Below, in pieces: positions 1-12,008 of a stretch of DNA of 64,000 bases; the first letter of the stretch is position 1; each line of letters begins with the position of its first letter. The translations under genes and the position numbers were made by a program. The stretch covers positions 5,326,188 to 5,390,187 of the forward strand of contig NC_083642.1 of NCBI RefSeq assembly GCF_963576545.1. The letters are read 5' to 3'. Below the pieces are notes generated by a model, which ran no database searches, had not been told where the DNA came from, and saw nothing but the letters and a program-made list of their open reading frames with translations. The stretch comes from Limanda limanda. Its lineage: Eukaryota; Chordata; Actinopteri; Pleuronectiformes; Pleuronectidae.

Positions 1-2240
1 AATATTTAGTGAAAACTTCAACCAATACAATTTTTCGGACCGAAGGACCTTATTGGCCGACAGACCTGTCTGTTTGCTGCATGGACATGCAGGTTTTCCG
101 TCTGCTTCTTGTGGCGCATTCGGGCCTGCGTCATCAAGGCATGTGAATGTAAATGTATATAACTTACCGAATCCATTGCTTTGGTAAACAAAAACTCACG
201 TACGTGCGCGGAGGCAGTAGCTTGTAAGTCTGCTTGTAAATAAAGTTTCTTCAAAAAAACACCGCGGATGGGAACGAGGGGGTGGGGCATTGGAGGAAGG
301 CGGAATGATTTGAATGTGCTGTAATTCTCAAATGCAACAAAGGTAAGAGTCCCTTTAATATTAATATTTTATATATTATTTTTTTATATTTTATTTTGAT
401 AAATTAGATTATTAGTGCACAACACTGTCCTACACACGATTTCGTCTTTACACTCAAACAACAACTCTGCCCCGACAGTAACTAAAATCTTTCTCCTCGG
501 AAACATTTATTAAGCACTGCTCCCTGCTTTGCAGAGGTAAAATTAGTTCACGTAAAATTTGAACAAACCAGACGGGCAATTTGAAAAAAGGAACTGGATT
601 GTTCTTTGAACAGTTCTCGGGCTGATTATTAAAAGCATTTAAAAGACGTTATCTATCTTTTATTTAAGTGAAATGAAATGTGCAAATCACACCAAACCTC
701 TTGGTTGGAGAAGTCTTAAAAGTCACAAAGAGGATTACAGTGTTAACAGTTAAATATGTCAGGTCAAGAAAGACTGTCTTTATTTTATTTTTATTGTTTT
801 ATAAAAAAAAGAAGTATTTAAGTTAAGTTAATTTAAGGAAGACTTTTGTTTTTATAAAAACATGTATTTTTCCAAGAATTAGTTTTTAAGTTACATTGTA
901 CATTGTTGTTGTGTACATTACTGTTAAAAATCCACTAATAAAGTGAGTGTTGGCAAAACCGGTTGTCATTTTTATGTTGAGTCGGCGGGGGTGTTGTCGG
1001 CAGCTGCGGAATGTAACTTAGAAAGTAACTAGCAATCTAACTTAGTTACTTTTAAAATCAAGTAGTCTGTAAAGTAACTAAGTTACTTTTTCAAAGTAAC
1101 TGTGGCAACACTGCTGGTTGGTCTGTGATACGATACAGCAGCCATAAAAGGGAAGCAGCCGTTTCAAGGTGTTAGTCTAAAAGGATAAATAAAACCTTTA
1201 CCAGCAATTGTTATGGATGATGATGCAGATCAGGATGAAAAGGAGGAGGAGGCTGATGACCTCAATGATGAGAGCAATGACGAAATCGACTATTTTGAGG
1301 AGACAAATACAAACGTGTTAAAAAGGTTGACGGGATATGAGTCCAACAAATGCATTCACCATCCGCACATGAGAAGAGTAAGATCGGGAATGTGGCACTT
1401 GTAAGGATTTCAATATTTTAACTATAGTCTCTGTCTTTGTGTCTGACAGAATTCTAACCAAATAAAGATAGGAGTAGTTTTAGCTAGATATTATGCCTTC
1501 ATACAAATGATTGTAATAACTGTTGCTGCTTGGTGTTAATAATGAATCTTTTAATTGTTCTAAATTCTTACTTCTGGCTTATTCCCTTCGCTGCACTCAA
1601 CATCACACACGGAACTGTCCCTTCTGGGGCAAAGTCAGACTGACATTGTTTGGATTCAGTTGTTTCAAATGTTTACACAGTCAGGATATTGTATTGATAC
1701 AGCAGAAACATAATATTCTTTTCTCCAGTGGACAACAGTTTTGCCCTCATGGCATCTGCTGGGTCAAGGCCTTTCAAGAAGTGAACAGGTTGCTAAGAAA
1801 CTTTTAAAGAAGGAGTGAGATTGGGAGTGGCTCCCTGTTCACTTCCGTATTCAAATGCCAGCAGGATGGCCTACGCCTGTCCACCTTCAAAGGCCGAAAC
1901 ACAGTGGTTTGCGGTGACGCCGCTTCAATATTTTATAACCAATGTCATTCAATCTACTGTTATAATTATATCAAACCCCTTCTGTTCGGTGCCATTATTG
2001 ACTACCTATTGCTAACTGATTTAGCCTAGGCTGTGATAATGGTCCATAGCTATGTTTGTTCAACTTCATTGTTTCTTAATAAATATTTTAATTAGACCAG
2101 ACTCTTCTCATCTTTGGGAAAAACGAACATGCCGACACACTTTGTCAACAGAACTTATAATTATTATCATATATTTATTAATTGTTGCTGCTATCCTTAA
2201 TAACATCTATAAATATTACTCTTATTTTTTCTTTATAACG

Positions 2241-2284
<44 letters not shown>

Positions 2285-3351
2285 CTCTTTTCTCTCTACA
2301 GTCGCCAAAGTGCTGCTCATTGTGGGAACTGTTGTGTTTCTCCATAATTTTAAAGGTCTCGACCTTCTATGTAAAGTGCCTTCAGATAATGTAAGTCATG
2401 ATTTGACACTATGCAAATAATGAGCGTTAACTCTTTACTTTCTTGATCTACTGTGCTGTACTCGACTGCATTTGAAACTTACCCACAATTTGATGATCAT
2501 ACAGTTTCACGACGTCCCTTCTACTCTCTGTAAATAAAATGTAGAAAAATAAAGAGATGAGATCATGGAAGAGGCCAGAAATAACTCTACCAGGACAGAT
2601 TATTTTTGATGATTTACCAATGGTTTCATTTATAACCGTTGCGTACGCACAAAACGGGGCCTGAAACGTGCGTACACCACTTCTCACTCAAACGTTGGGA
2701 TTTATAAAAACAAACTTGACGGGAAAATTTGCGTATTACCACGCAAACTCTGACAAACGTTTTGGAGACGGGAAAGTGGCGTCGACGTGATGTGGTGAAC
2801 TGAAGCAGATTATTGATCCAAGTCATCATTTACATTAAAACCAACAGCTTAGTTTTGCTCGCGTGACATATATGTTCCACACAAATTAATTAAAAAATAT
2901 ATAAAACAACTTACAGCAAATTACGTTTAGATTCCATTTAACAGCGGAGTTACGGAGCCGAGTCATTAATAGGTTTTAATAATATCTTCTAACACTGTGC
3001 GTGTATCATCAAATCACTGCAATGAACGTGACTGTGCCATCAGGCGCACAGAGCACACAGCGCACAGGAGATCAATTACAAGAAATGAAGAAACTTTCTT
3101 TCCAAATAATAGGGTTAGTTGTGGCAGCCACTGCTCCAAAAAATTAATAAAGTAAAAGGGGAATCAGGACACTGTGATCAGGGATTTGCTTGGATCACAT
3201 ACATCCGATTACAGTTGTGTATTTTTATTCATTAAGGCTGTGGAAACTAGTTTAAATCCATTTTAATCAAACTAGTCATCTTCAGCGTTTTTATATAATA
3301 AACAGTTGCTGTCATGAATTAATGCCGCTGGTTTTATGTTGAAAACTTGTA
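1..3351. other. Intergenic, repeat-rich, no supported gene
   Basis: I found no exon chain with splice sites here. Positions 1017-1105 hold the TAACTTAGTTACTTTT motif in both orientations, followed by a TGTGGCAACACTG end, which resembles the edge of an old DNA transposon. Positions 2630-2790 (with TGCGTACGCAC and GACGGGAAAATTTGCGTA) look like another dispersed element. A (CT)n tract occupies about 2247-2282. A short acidic reading frame at 1213-1404 has no context to support it. Confidence 0.5.
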
Positions 3352-3359
3352 GTTGTATT

Positions 3360-3526
3360 CAGGGCCGGGTCTAGGCAGGGGCAAGAGGGGGCCTGGCCCC
3401 CTCAAATAAATGTTGTGCCCCCTCAAACTAAATCCCAATTTATAATAATAATAATATAATAAAGCACAATGCCCCCTCAAGATTTGTGGCTGCCCCCTCA
3501 TACATGCCTGTCTAGACCCGGCCCTG
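3360..3526. mobile_element. 167-bp hAT-type MITE, copy 1
   Basis: The element starts CAGGGCCGGGTCTAG and ends CTAGACCCGGCCCTG, a clear terminal inverted repeat. It is flanked by the perfect 8-bp duplication GTTGTATT (3352-3359 and 3527-3534), the target-site length expected of hAT transposons. The interior is C/T-rich with a short ATA-rich tract and has no coding capacity, so it is non-autonomous. A nearly identical 167-bp copy lies at 18189-18355 with a different duplication. Confidence 0.9.
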
Positions 3527-3904
3527 GTTGTATTGTTATTTAATGCAGTTATGTGGTTTCCAGCTTTCCACAGGCAGAGCACTCACACCCTGTTCAGACA
3601 GTGTATAATACGGACGTACTTGACCAACAGAGGATGTGTGAGAGAAGATTGGGGAATAATTCTATTGAGCCATCCTGGAGTTTGGTATAGTTCTAATAAT
3701 TGAAGAAAAAGAAAACAGTGAAAATATCCCCTCATTTGCGTAAATAGCCAATCACAGCACGTTGAAGCCGGAGCATCAGAAAATTATGAAAACACAACAA
3801 TATTTTAGTTATAGCCTCTGTTTGATATACATTTCTCTTGTTCTTCCGTGGGACTATGCTCGTATCATATTTCCTGTCACTTTACTGCACAATGACTGAG
3901 AAGA

Positions 3905-3963
3905 TTCTAAATCTAAATTTCCCTCGGGATTAATAAAGTATCCATCTATCTATCTATCTATCT
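3905..3963. repeat. Retroelement-like tail with (TATC)n
   Basis: The phrase ccctcgggattaataaagta followed by tandem TATC units is typical of the 3' tail of common fish non-LTR elements. No body of the element was recognised upstream. Confidence 0.5.
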
Positions 3964-4063
3964 GTTAAAGGGGGAGTCTGTGACAATGACCCAACACAAG
4001 GGGCCGCCTGGCTTCACGTTGCTTTCGCTTTGGCTCCTGATTCATTAGCTCTTCCACACTGAC

Positions 4064-4145
4064 CTTGGGCGGCAACAGCAAGACCAAGAATGAGCAGGAG
4101 ACGGACGGATGTGAGATCCATGACGAAACGCTCCACAAGCCCCAT
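4064..4145 (-). CDS. Orphan signal-peptide exon
   Basis: On the minus strand an ATG at 4145 opens MGLVERFV followed by a hydrophobic core (LLLILGLAVAAQ). It is cut by a donor-like G|GTCAGT at 4063, leaving the exon in phase 1, the usual phase for signal exons of Ig-type and cytokine receptors. The next exon would lie at lower coordinates. I see no partner exon between here and position 1, so the gene may continue outside the window or the exon may be a relic. The product is not recognised. Confidence 0.4.
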
Positions 4146-5067
4146 TTTCTGATGAAGGAAAAACATGCAGGAATTAGCAAGGCTCTCACAGTGGAACACA
4201 ACCGGATAAACACAACCTCACGATAACAACGATATCAAAATCAAAATCAAATATATCGGATTTAGTCAGCTAACGTGAAGGCTCTTCTGTGTCTGGTCGC
4301 ACTGAGCTTCTTCACACATCATCCGTAGTGACACTTTTGATCGGGTGAAAATGATTCAACACAACGGTTGAAGCCACGGGTTGAAGGGGTCCCGGGGAAG
4401 CTAACTACGTGATTCTTGACTTTATTGTAGCGATTTAAGTGACCTGATCTACGCCGAAATTAGCGTTAGATACTGGGTGTGGACGTTGTGTTCAACCAGC
4501 TGACAGGAAACAAAATGTAAAATTCACATAAATATGCGTAGGGACGTGGTTTGTCAGCCGGTGTTCCAATTTAACTGGGAATCATGGCAACTGGCGATTT
4601 GTTGTCTTTATTCCAGATGTTGCTGGTCGGTTGCAGATTCGGCTTCAGATTCGTAATTTTTACAAAACTCCTGTGTTTGAAGTTCGGTTCAAATAAACGT
4701 AAAAAAAAACCCCATCAAGAGTTAATATAACATGAGCATGTCAACATCACGTTTAGACAACAATATAAATGAAAAGGGTAAAAAAATGAATATAGTATAA
4801 AAGAACAGGATTCAAAACGACATAGTGAATCAGTATTAGCTTTTGACACTGGTGACCATTACAATGTGCACACATCAAACACGTGACCTGAAAACATCCC
4901 TCACATCAACGAGATGGAAGTGAAAAGTGCTTTTGAGAGTAAAGTTGGTGAACGTGCTTTTTTGGACGTGATAAGCTTTGTGTGTCCTCCTGTCGCTGCT
5001 CATTAATGTCAGCAGACGTGATTTTAAAAGATGAGCTCGATGACGAGCTTCAGTCATCTGAGAATGA

Positions 5068-5267
5068 NNNNNNNNNNNNNNNNNNNNNNNNNNNNNNNNN
5101 NNNNNNNNNNNNNNNNNNNNNNNNNNNNNNNNNNNNNNNNNNNNNNNNNNNNNNNNNNNNNNNNNNNNNNNNNNNNNNNNNNNNNNNNNNNNNNNNNNNN
5201 NNNNNNNNNNNNNNNNNNNNNNNNNNNNNNNNNNNNNNNNNNNNNNNNNNNNNNNNNNNNNNNNNNN
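5068..5267. other. Assembly gap (200 N)
   Basis: Exactly 200 Ns, a conventional placeholder length, so the true distance is unknown. It shows that this scaffold is joined from contigs, which matters for the duplicated edges at 7705/41906 and 61801/63958. Reading frames that cross it are meaningless. Confidence 0.99.
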
Positions 5268-7011
5268 ATTCTGTCAGATGACTACCTGCTGTTGGAACTG
5301 TGTCAGTCGAAGGAGCAAGTAAAATACCCTGTGCAGATATGACAACTCTGGCTGATTGTGTATTTCATGTTAAAACAGATTGTGGTCAGGTTACATAGTT
5401 TGCTATTCGTCCCCATGCGAGGAGTGTGGGCTTAACGATGACTCATCTACAGCGGGTTACTCACAGGATATGTCTCTTTATGATGGCGATACCGTGTTCA
5501 GTGTAGAAAAGGAAATGCTCTTCCACACTTTAACCCTTTGACACACAAGCTATGCAAACCTCTTCTAATTCACAACATGGGTCAAAATGGATGTCTTTGT
5601 TATTTTATAGCTTATTCTTCCTTCTTTATTTAGGAGAAGGCTTCTTTGATGACATAGAAGACTTATGTCATCAAAGGCTTACTCATTTAACAGAGGACAC
5701 ACCCACAACTCCAGCTTGATCCTGTAGACCAGTGTTGTAAAAAAAACAAAGCCTGAAACCCAGCACTGTGAAAAAGTTATTTTTAAATACAATTTTTGAA
5801 AATGTTGCCCCCGTTTTTCTGTGTTTCATGTTGTCCCCAGTCACAAAACAAGTAACACAGGCACATTCACATCACAATCCTCTGCCAAATTTGTTTCCAC
5901 TTTCCCTTTTGATCCTGCCACTGTATCAGAAAGACAGACACCATATTATAAGTTCATAATTTATGTATTGGCATCACAAACATCATTCATTGATTTTTTC
6001 AATTCAAAGCGTCACACCCCAAAGCAATGGTGTTATTGTAATCGCTCTGCCTGTTTTACATTTATTGTCCACTTGATGGCACAATAGAGAAAATGAAGCA
6101 CCATGAAGCTTCAGCCCATGAGTGAACCAATTGGATGGAAAGCTTCAATGCTGCACGAAGCTTCATCTCGCCATCACTTGCCACAGGAGAGCAGCTGCTG
6201 TCACAGTGGGGACTGAGGAGGAAACTTAATCTGTGTTGTTTACTGTGACATGCGTAAAAAAGGAAGGGCGTTGCTATGGAAGGACAAACGCTTCACTTAC
6301 TGTGACGCCAGGCCTAACCACGCCCACTAACCACGCATCAAGGGCAGACAACATTCTGAAGATTCTGTGGAATTTGAGTTTAAAGTAGTAAAACGCAGCA
6401 TACTTCCGGTTCATATCAGTCTGAATTTACATGGGAAAACATTGAAGAATGTGAAATCTCAGTTTTCTCATTAGTCATATTTATTATTAATCATTTACAA
6501 CCATCATATAAAAAAAAACAATACTGATTTTCAAAAAAATATAAATACATACAAAAGTTATAATCCGCATTATAAGGCCAGGGCTTTAATTACTGATGTC
6601 CCATTATGAAAAGTCTATTCTTGGAATGGCAGAGACAATGTTAAACTGTTTTGAAATATCAATACTGTCTGTACCATACTAGATTTGTTTATTACTCCAC
6701 GATATAACTTTTCATTTTCATGTTTTTGGCCTCTTGAAGGAATTTCTTCAACTTTTGATCAATTGTCATTTGGGCTCAAAGATAAAGTGATTATGTTTCA
6801 GGGGTCAAAGGTCATATACATCTGTTAAAAACTGTAATTACAAATATGTAAATGGAAACAAGAATGCCACCCAGTAGAGCCCATCCCTCCTTATGAACAC
6901 ACATTTATATTTACTGGATAAGGATTGCTATTTGGCTCTGCACCAAACTGCGCAAAACAAATGTCAAAATTCAAACTTGACTTCGAAACATCCACTTTTG
7001 CATAATGCAAG
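5268..7011. other. No supported gene; dispersed repeats
   Basis: An open stretch at 5268-5318 ends at a possible donor (CAG|GTAAAA) and could be an exon fragment cut by the gap, but it is too short to identify. Positions 6090-6175 contain several GAAGCTTC-type palindromes, the look of a degenerate fish DNA element. Nothing else convincing was seen. Confidence 0.4.
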
Positions 7012-7180
7012 TCACTGAACAGAGTGCGGAACTTGCTTGAAATGAACCTCTCTCTTCCTCTTTGGACATTTCCTTTGTCTTGTCGTGGTACATTTAAGAA
7101 CTATGAACAGAAATATCAGTAAGGACGCCAAATAACCCCAACGCAGCAACGTGTACCAGAGTGGTGCCCATGCCTGGAAC
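7012..7180 (-). CDS. Ig-type receptor: transmembrane and tail exon (last exon)
   Basis: The exon is bounded by a TTTTCAG acceptor and ends in a TGA. It encodes a tryptophan-rich membrane segment (LLRWGYLASLLIFLFIVLKC) followed by a short basic tail of about 30 residues (TTTRQRKCPKRKREV...). The membrane segment contains an arginine near its outer edge, a feature of receptors that pair with charged signalling adaptors; that role is inference. There is no ITIM or ITAM tyrosine. It follows the stalk exon (7272-7416) in correct phase (2). Together with the C2 exon (42486-42803) and the V exon (49650-49977) it appears to form one receptor gene, now split by about 33.5 kb. Confidence 0.65.
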
Positions 7181-7271
7181 CTGAAAACAAAAAGCAGATC
7201 TGATTAGTGTGACTACAAAGCTTGTATTATATCCATCAAGGTGGTTAAATTAGACTGTGATGTAATCTGAC

Positions 7272-7416
7272 CTTTTCAGAAGGAGATCAGGATGGGTGTG
7301 ATTCATTTCTAAAGGCTGGTTTCTTGTTTCCGTGTAGATTTTCCAATTGGTGGTCAGAGCTGGAGTGCTGGCACTGGTGGTGCACATCCTGTCTGCACAG
7401 TCATAGCTGGGTTGGC
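7272..7416 (-). CDS. Ig-type receptor: stalk exon
   Basis: The acceptor (ATCAG) and donor (AAG|GTCAGA) enclose about 48 residues rich in Ser, Thr and Asn, with two cysteines near the start (YDCADRMC). This is a typical extracellular membrane-proximal stalk. It enters in phase 1, matching the end of the Ig C2 exon at 42486, and leaves in phase 2, matching the TM exon at 7180. The gene's family is not certain. It is a teleost Ig-superfamily receptor with V, C2, stalk and TM parts. Confidence 0.6.
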
Positions 7417-7704
7417 CTGATGATTAAAAAAGACATTGAAATGTTGCTCTTTTATTAGCTTTAAGCTTGTGAAATATGTATTTTACAGCAACTCTGAAAC
7501 AGATCACACCCTGTGAGTATACGCTTTAAAGCGTGAGTGTAATAAATGTCAACATGAAGCTCCTGTGTTGAGTTTTTTTAAAACAATATTTTTGAAAGTT
7601 TAGGAATCAACACATCAACTGAAGGCGTGTCCTTTTGCTTGTGGAAAAATGTGAAGGTTGCAATGAAGAGTTGTGTCATGACTCATGGGTCATATATAGT
7701 ATTA

Positions 7705-8381
7705 TTTGATAGTGTATTTTTCTGATATCACCACTAGGGATCATTAAAGTCAAACTCTGACACAGATTAACTTAAATCTTTTGTTTAAACAATATATAAT
7801 CTATTTATACAGTATTCACAATGATGATGTTTATTAATGATGATTCCAATAATCCAATCAAACAAGTTGCTTTGATGGTTTTTAGCTCTTTCTGCTAAAG
7901 CTGTGCAATAAACGATTATACCTACTGTACCTAAAAGGAATTATAAAGTACTATTTTACTATTATTATTAAGTACAAATTACCCTACAGCAACAGCTGCC
8001 TTAAAGACACTGCTGTCATGAGGACCAAAGCAAGTACAGATGATAGTGAGACTTTATCTTGAGCAGTATTATAATCCTACCTGTCAAATCTTAATGTCTT
8101 TACCTGTCATATCTGTTGGTATCTGCTGTATAATGATCATAAATCACAGTCTGAGCAGATGCTCTCATAAAACAACATCTTATTATGTCCTGTAAATGTT
8201 TTATTATTCCCTGGAGACAACAAGGAACGCTGATTCTTACCTTTATATTTCTCAGAGAGAATACAAGACCTCATCTGTTCTTACCCTGCAGATTCACAAC
8301 ATATACACAGCCGCTGTGTGCAGGCCTCAGGACCTGCACGGAGAGGACCTCACTCTCCTGACTGCTCAGGGTGTTACTGGC
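7705..8381. repeat. 0.68-kb direct duplicate, left copy
   Basis: This stretch is nearly identical, in the same orientation, to 41906-42582. Only scattered single-base differences are visible, for example ATCATTAAAG versus ATCGATAAAG near 7740. It contains intron sequence of the Ig receptor and the 3' part of its C2 exon. Its right edge is the start of the large palindrome. The right copy instead continues into the full C2 exon. Confidence 0.9.
8285..8381 (-). pseudogene. Truncated Ig C2 exon
   Basis: The donor (CTGCAGG|GTAAGA) and the last part of the C2 domain (the SSQESE...VLRPAHSGC region) match the intact exon at 42486-42803. The upstream part of the exon, including both C2-fold cysteines, is missing because the palindrome begins at 8382. 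As assembled, the stalk and TM exons at 7.0-7.4 kb therefore have no complete Ig domain directly upstream. Confidence 0.8.
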
Positions 8382-8432
8382 CCAACCCAGTCTCATCAGG
8401 AAACGTTCAGTGGGAACGTTGGTCCACTTGGA

Positions 8433-8486
8433 CAAACGTTTCCATCTCACAATCTGGCCTATCAGATTGTGAGATGGAAACGTTTG
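8433..8486. repeat. Perfect 24-bp hairpin at outer end of palindrome
   Basis: The stem runs from CAAACGTTTCCATCTCACAA... to ...GAGATGGAAACGTTTG around the 6-nt loop GCCTAT. The same hairpin recurs at the other outer end (15854-15907). A subterminal hairpin suggests the arm is, or ends in, a mobile element of fold-back type. Confidence 0.9.
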
Positions 8487-9030
8487 GTCCGCCCATTGTT
8501 TTGCATTGACGTGTTTTCACGTCACGTGACTCCCGAGTTCCCGTCTACGGAAAGGAAAACATGGCGGACAGTCCTTGTTTTTTCAGATAAAAATATGATT
8601 TTGTAACTTAGTCTGGGCATAAAAATACATTCTGACACCATTTCTAGCGAGAAATGTGGTCTTTGCTTCCACAGTCTTCAGCCAGTTCGTGCTTATGATA
8701 TATATTTTAATAGTTATCACGAATGTTTTTTTCGTTGCTATGATGGTTGCTATGGACGCTGCCATGCCGAGAACCACGTCGTAGCGTGCTGTTTAAATCA
8801 CCGTCCCTGCGTGGTGTCGTTCAGTGCTCGTGAATGTTATTCATGTTAAATAATATTAATATTTGAGGCTAGATTACACCTCTAATGCGAAGGATCTTGC
8901 GAGTCTGTTCAGAGGCGGACCGAGTCCGCCACCGGACCGAGTCCGCCACCGGAAATAACGTGTGGCTGTCAACATCCGCTCCCTTTAACTAGAAGCTGCG
9001 TCATACACACAGAGCATTTGGGAGACCACG

Positions 9031-11411
9031 ATGTCGTCTTCCTTCTGTCAGGTAAGTAGTTTATTGTTTTTAAAGATCGTTACGATCTAGGTTCACAGTC
9101 CGAGTGCTGAGACAGCGGATGTGGAGTCCGTCGATACCCACAATGGATGCTTTTCTTCAGCTAATATGCCATTGTTAGCCACATGCTTCAGCCCACGGTA
9201 GCATGTGATTACCTGGGAGGTGAAAACATGGTTATTCAAACCAGTTCAAGATGCTTAGCTCATCATTGAGGGACGCTACAATATAAATATAAACATGAAT
9301 TTGATTTATGAATGCTTTAGATTAATAAGGAGCGTATTTCTCTACCAATACTTCACAATAACAGATCAATTTGGTTTAATGTATAGAATGTAATATGACA
9401 ATAATGTTTTCATGTTATGGAGTTGCGATTCATTTTATAAAACAATTCCTATGTTCTGTTTTTTAATCAAGGAGGATCCAAGTGAAGCTACAGGAGTATG
9501 ATGAAGAGCAACAAGGGCAGCCTGGAGAGAAAGAGGAGCCGGGTTGAGCCCACTACTCTCATCCACGTACCACGAGGAAGATGAGGGAGAGAAATTATCC
9601 TACCATTAAAGAGGTACTTTTAAGTTGCATACCAGAAACACCATTTTATATAATGTGCCAAATATACATTTTTATTAAATCCCCAAAGTACGCTGGCTGA
9701 AATACAAGTTAATATCACACTGAAAGAGTTTTGATCAATCATGCTTCCCTGCTGTGGTTGTTCAACTGGGAAAACAACTTTTTCCACAGGAAGGCAAGTA
9801 AATTTAAGGAATGCTTGTGCAAAGTTTTCCTCTGTTATGTATAATGATGACCCCCATCAGACATTATGTTAGCAATATTTACACCTTTTCATTTATACTG
9901 TTTATTTCTTTCTACATGTGTGAATTTGCCTTCATTAGTTTCAGAAAAGAGCGATCATGTATCGGTCAGTGGGCGGCAGCACGAGACTCCGCAAACTAGT
10001 CTTTAAGCAAAGTAGACGAAGGCATTGAGGTTGCGGCCTGCCATCATTATTATTTTGCTTAAGGGACTGAATATGTTTCATGCAGAAATATTAGCATTTC
10101 CCTTATATCTACCAAAACTGCTTGTTTCACAGACTGCAGTTTTGTTTTGATCCGATGTGGTGTGCAAATACCAACTGTATCTGCAATGGGTTGTTGGGCA
10201 TTAATATTTGTAACTCTAATTTTGTTTTGACAGACTGTGCAAAGAATGTTGAGAACATCACCACTCTACAGGAATACACAGTCCAGTAATGTGTGTCAGA
10301 AGTTCAGTAGTGAACGACAGGTACTGTGGAAAAATGTGTGTCATTGTTGTACAATGTCCTTTGACTCTGTTTACACAAGGTCAACACAAAAAGGTTTGAT
10401 TGTAAACTGATATTGGTATGAATTCATGTTATACTCCTCTTCACAAGAAACAAACAATTTACAAAAAAAACCACTAGAATTACCGCACTGCGTTGTATGA
10501 CTCCGCTAACCAGTGCAGTGTCCGTCTACATATTTCTACATATTTTCTCTCATATAAATGTCACTGTAACCTCTTGACAACTGAAACCATAACATGAGGT
10601 CAGTGTGGCCTTGACCTTTTGACTTTAAGACAAATACACAGTTAGACAACCCGAAAACATGCAGTAATGCCTCCGGCGACTCGCTATTACAGAGGCATTA
10701 AAATGTTAAGTGTAGTAGACTGGATTTTATTGGTGTTACATTGGACATCTTGTATTGGTACACAAAAAATATATTTGGTTTCACATTTTAGATGGCATAA
10801 GCAGAGACATCAACTCAGGAAATGGATTTCTGCAGAAAATTAAGCCTTGTATGTGTGTATATATACATACAAACGCACTTTTAAAACGTTTTGTTTTTTA
10901 TCATATATTCTCAGGTAGTACTGACGCATTTACGGAGATGGGACATGAGGGCCTTGTCTGCGTGCCCAAGAGAAGATTCCACAGAGTTCAAGCTGAGCAG
11001 GCTGCAGCAGGTTTGGAGGAATCCTCCTCTGAAGAGGAAACATGGCGAGGTTCTTCTCCACTGATGAAGAAATGTGAGTGCTGTGATTAGGTCAAATCTG
11101 CTAAAATGCTACTGTGGCTCCTGGGCCCTGCTATTAGCTTGGTGTATGGTAGCTGTTAGCTTTAGCATATTTATTTTTTAGGGGCCTGTCTGACGTTTAT
11201 GTTTTAAAAAAAAAATCAGAGGGAACCATCTTCATAATTTAACACTATGGTTTCTTTGTGTCCTTCAGATCTTCTCAAGAGAAGCTGCCTCAGCTCCACG
11301 GTCCCTCCTGCAGCCTCCACTCCTGATGCTAACCCCCGGTCTCCATCACACCATCCGGGCAGACCTGGAGTCACAGAACTTTGTCCAGAGCTGCCGTCTG
11401 AGAATTGTTGA
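9031..11411 (+). other. Spliced-looking transcription unit in palindrome arm (unrecognised)
   Basis: A GC-rich upstream segment (8915-8990, with a tandem GGACCGAGTCCGCCACC unit) precedes ATG TCG TCT TCC TTC TGT CAG|gtaagt at 9031-9051. Further exon-like blocks are 9472-9613, 10234-10320, 10915-11073 and 11269-11411, each with plausible GT/AG borders, then AATAAA at 11455. The last two blocks share an open frame ending at TGA 11409 (including FTEMGHEGLVCVPKRRFH and a Ser/Pro-rich end). The frames of the earlier blocks do not join: the second block meets TGA in the natural phase, and the third exits in phase 0 while the fourth needs phase 1. It may be a decayed gene, a non-coding RNA, or a gene with splice sites I misplaced. 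The product is not recognised. Confidence 0.35.
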
Positions 11412-12008
11412 TCATATAATTTTCAGCAGATGCCTTAATGTAATGTTTGTGCACAATAAATGACATTGATCATAACATATTGGTATTTCCTTGCAGTCAT
11501 ACACCATGATATTGGCAGATAAGATGTTGATTACATTAAAGCAGTGAATGCTCTGCTTTAAGCAACATAAACACACAATGATCCAATGGATTTGAAGTAG
11601 AATGGGCACGTTACATTCTGTAGAGAGTAACTCAGTAACGGAAGTCAGAAAATAACTTTATCTGAGGTTCAGTCAGTTATAGTCACAGCAAAGCACACAG
11701 GTCTTGTTGTCTAAGTGGCAACCATATCATAATGTTTAAGATGTGTAACATCAAGCTTGTGTATCAGGGCTAAATACATCCAGTCATAAGTAAGTTCACC
11801 CTCTTGTTAACACTAAAAGTAGGTGACCCAGATGTTTCACAATGCAATCTGATAAGGTCTTATGAGAAACATTCTTAACATTAAAGAAATGAACACAGAG
11901 GATAGCAATAGATGTTTCACTTTAAATCAGTAGCTGGTAATCGGCAGACTGACTTATTCAAACACATTAATACTACAATGAATGAGGCAGGGGTTTGCTA
12001 TCAGAAAT

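Larger units (their letters stand above)
8382..12008. repeat. Left arm of 7.6-kb inverted repeat
   Basis: Every position x here corresponds to 24340-x on the other arm (12332-15958). The match is close to complete over about 3.63 kb, with scattered substitutions (for example near 9005, 9823 and 9852) and no large indel that I noticed. The outer end begins with a 24-bp hairpin (8433-8486), and the inner end is near GAGGCAGG at about 11990. The arms differ at perhaps 1% of sites, so they are not a single read folded back with zero difference. Confidence 0.92.

Noticed and set aside
1213..1404. Acidic 63-codon frame
   Set aside because: Low-complexity Asp/Glu composition, no splice context, no recognised domain, and it lies near a decayed transposon edge.
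4982..5342. Two plus-strand frames of about 100 codons
   Set aside because: They run across the 200-N gap and have no meaning.
8583..8777. 64-codon frame present in both palindrome arms
   Set aside because: Its duplication only reflects the inverted repeat; it has no domain and is on the strand opposite to the spliced-looking unit.
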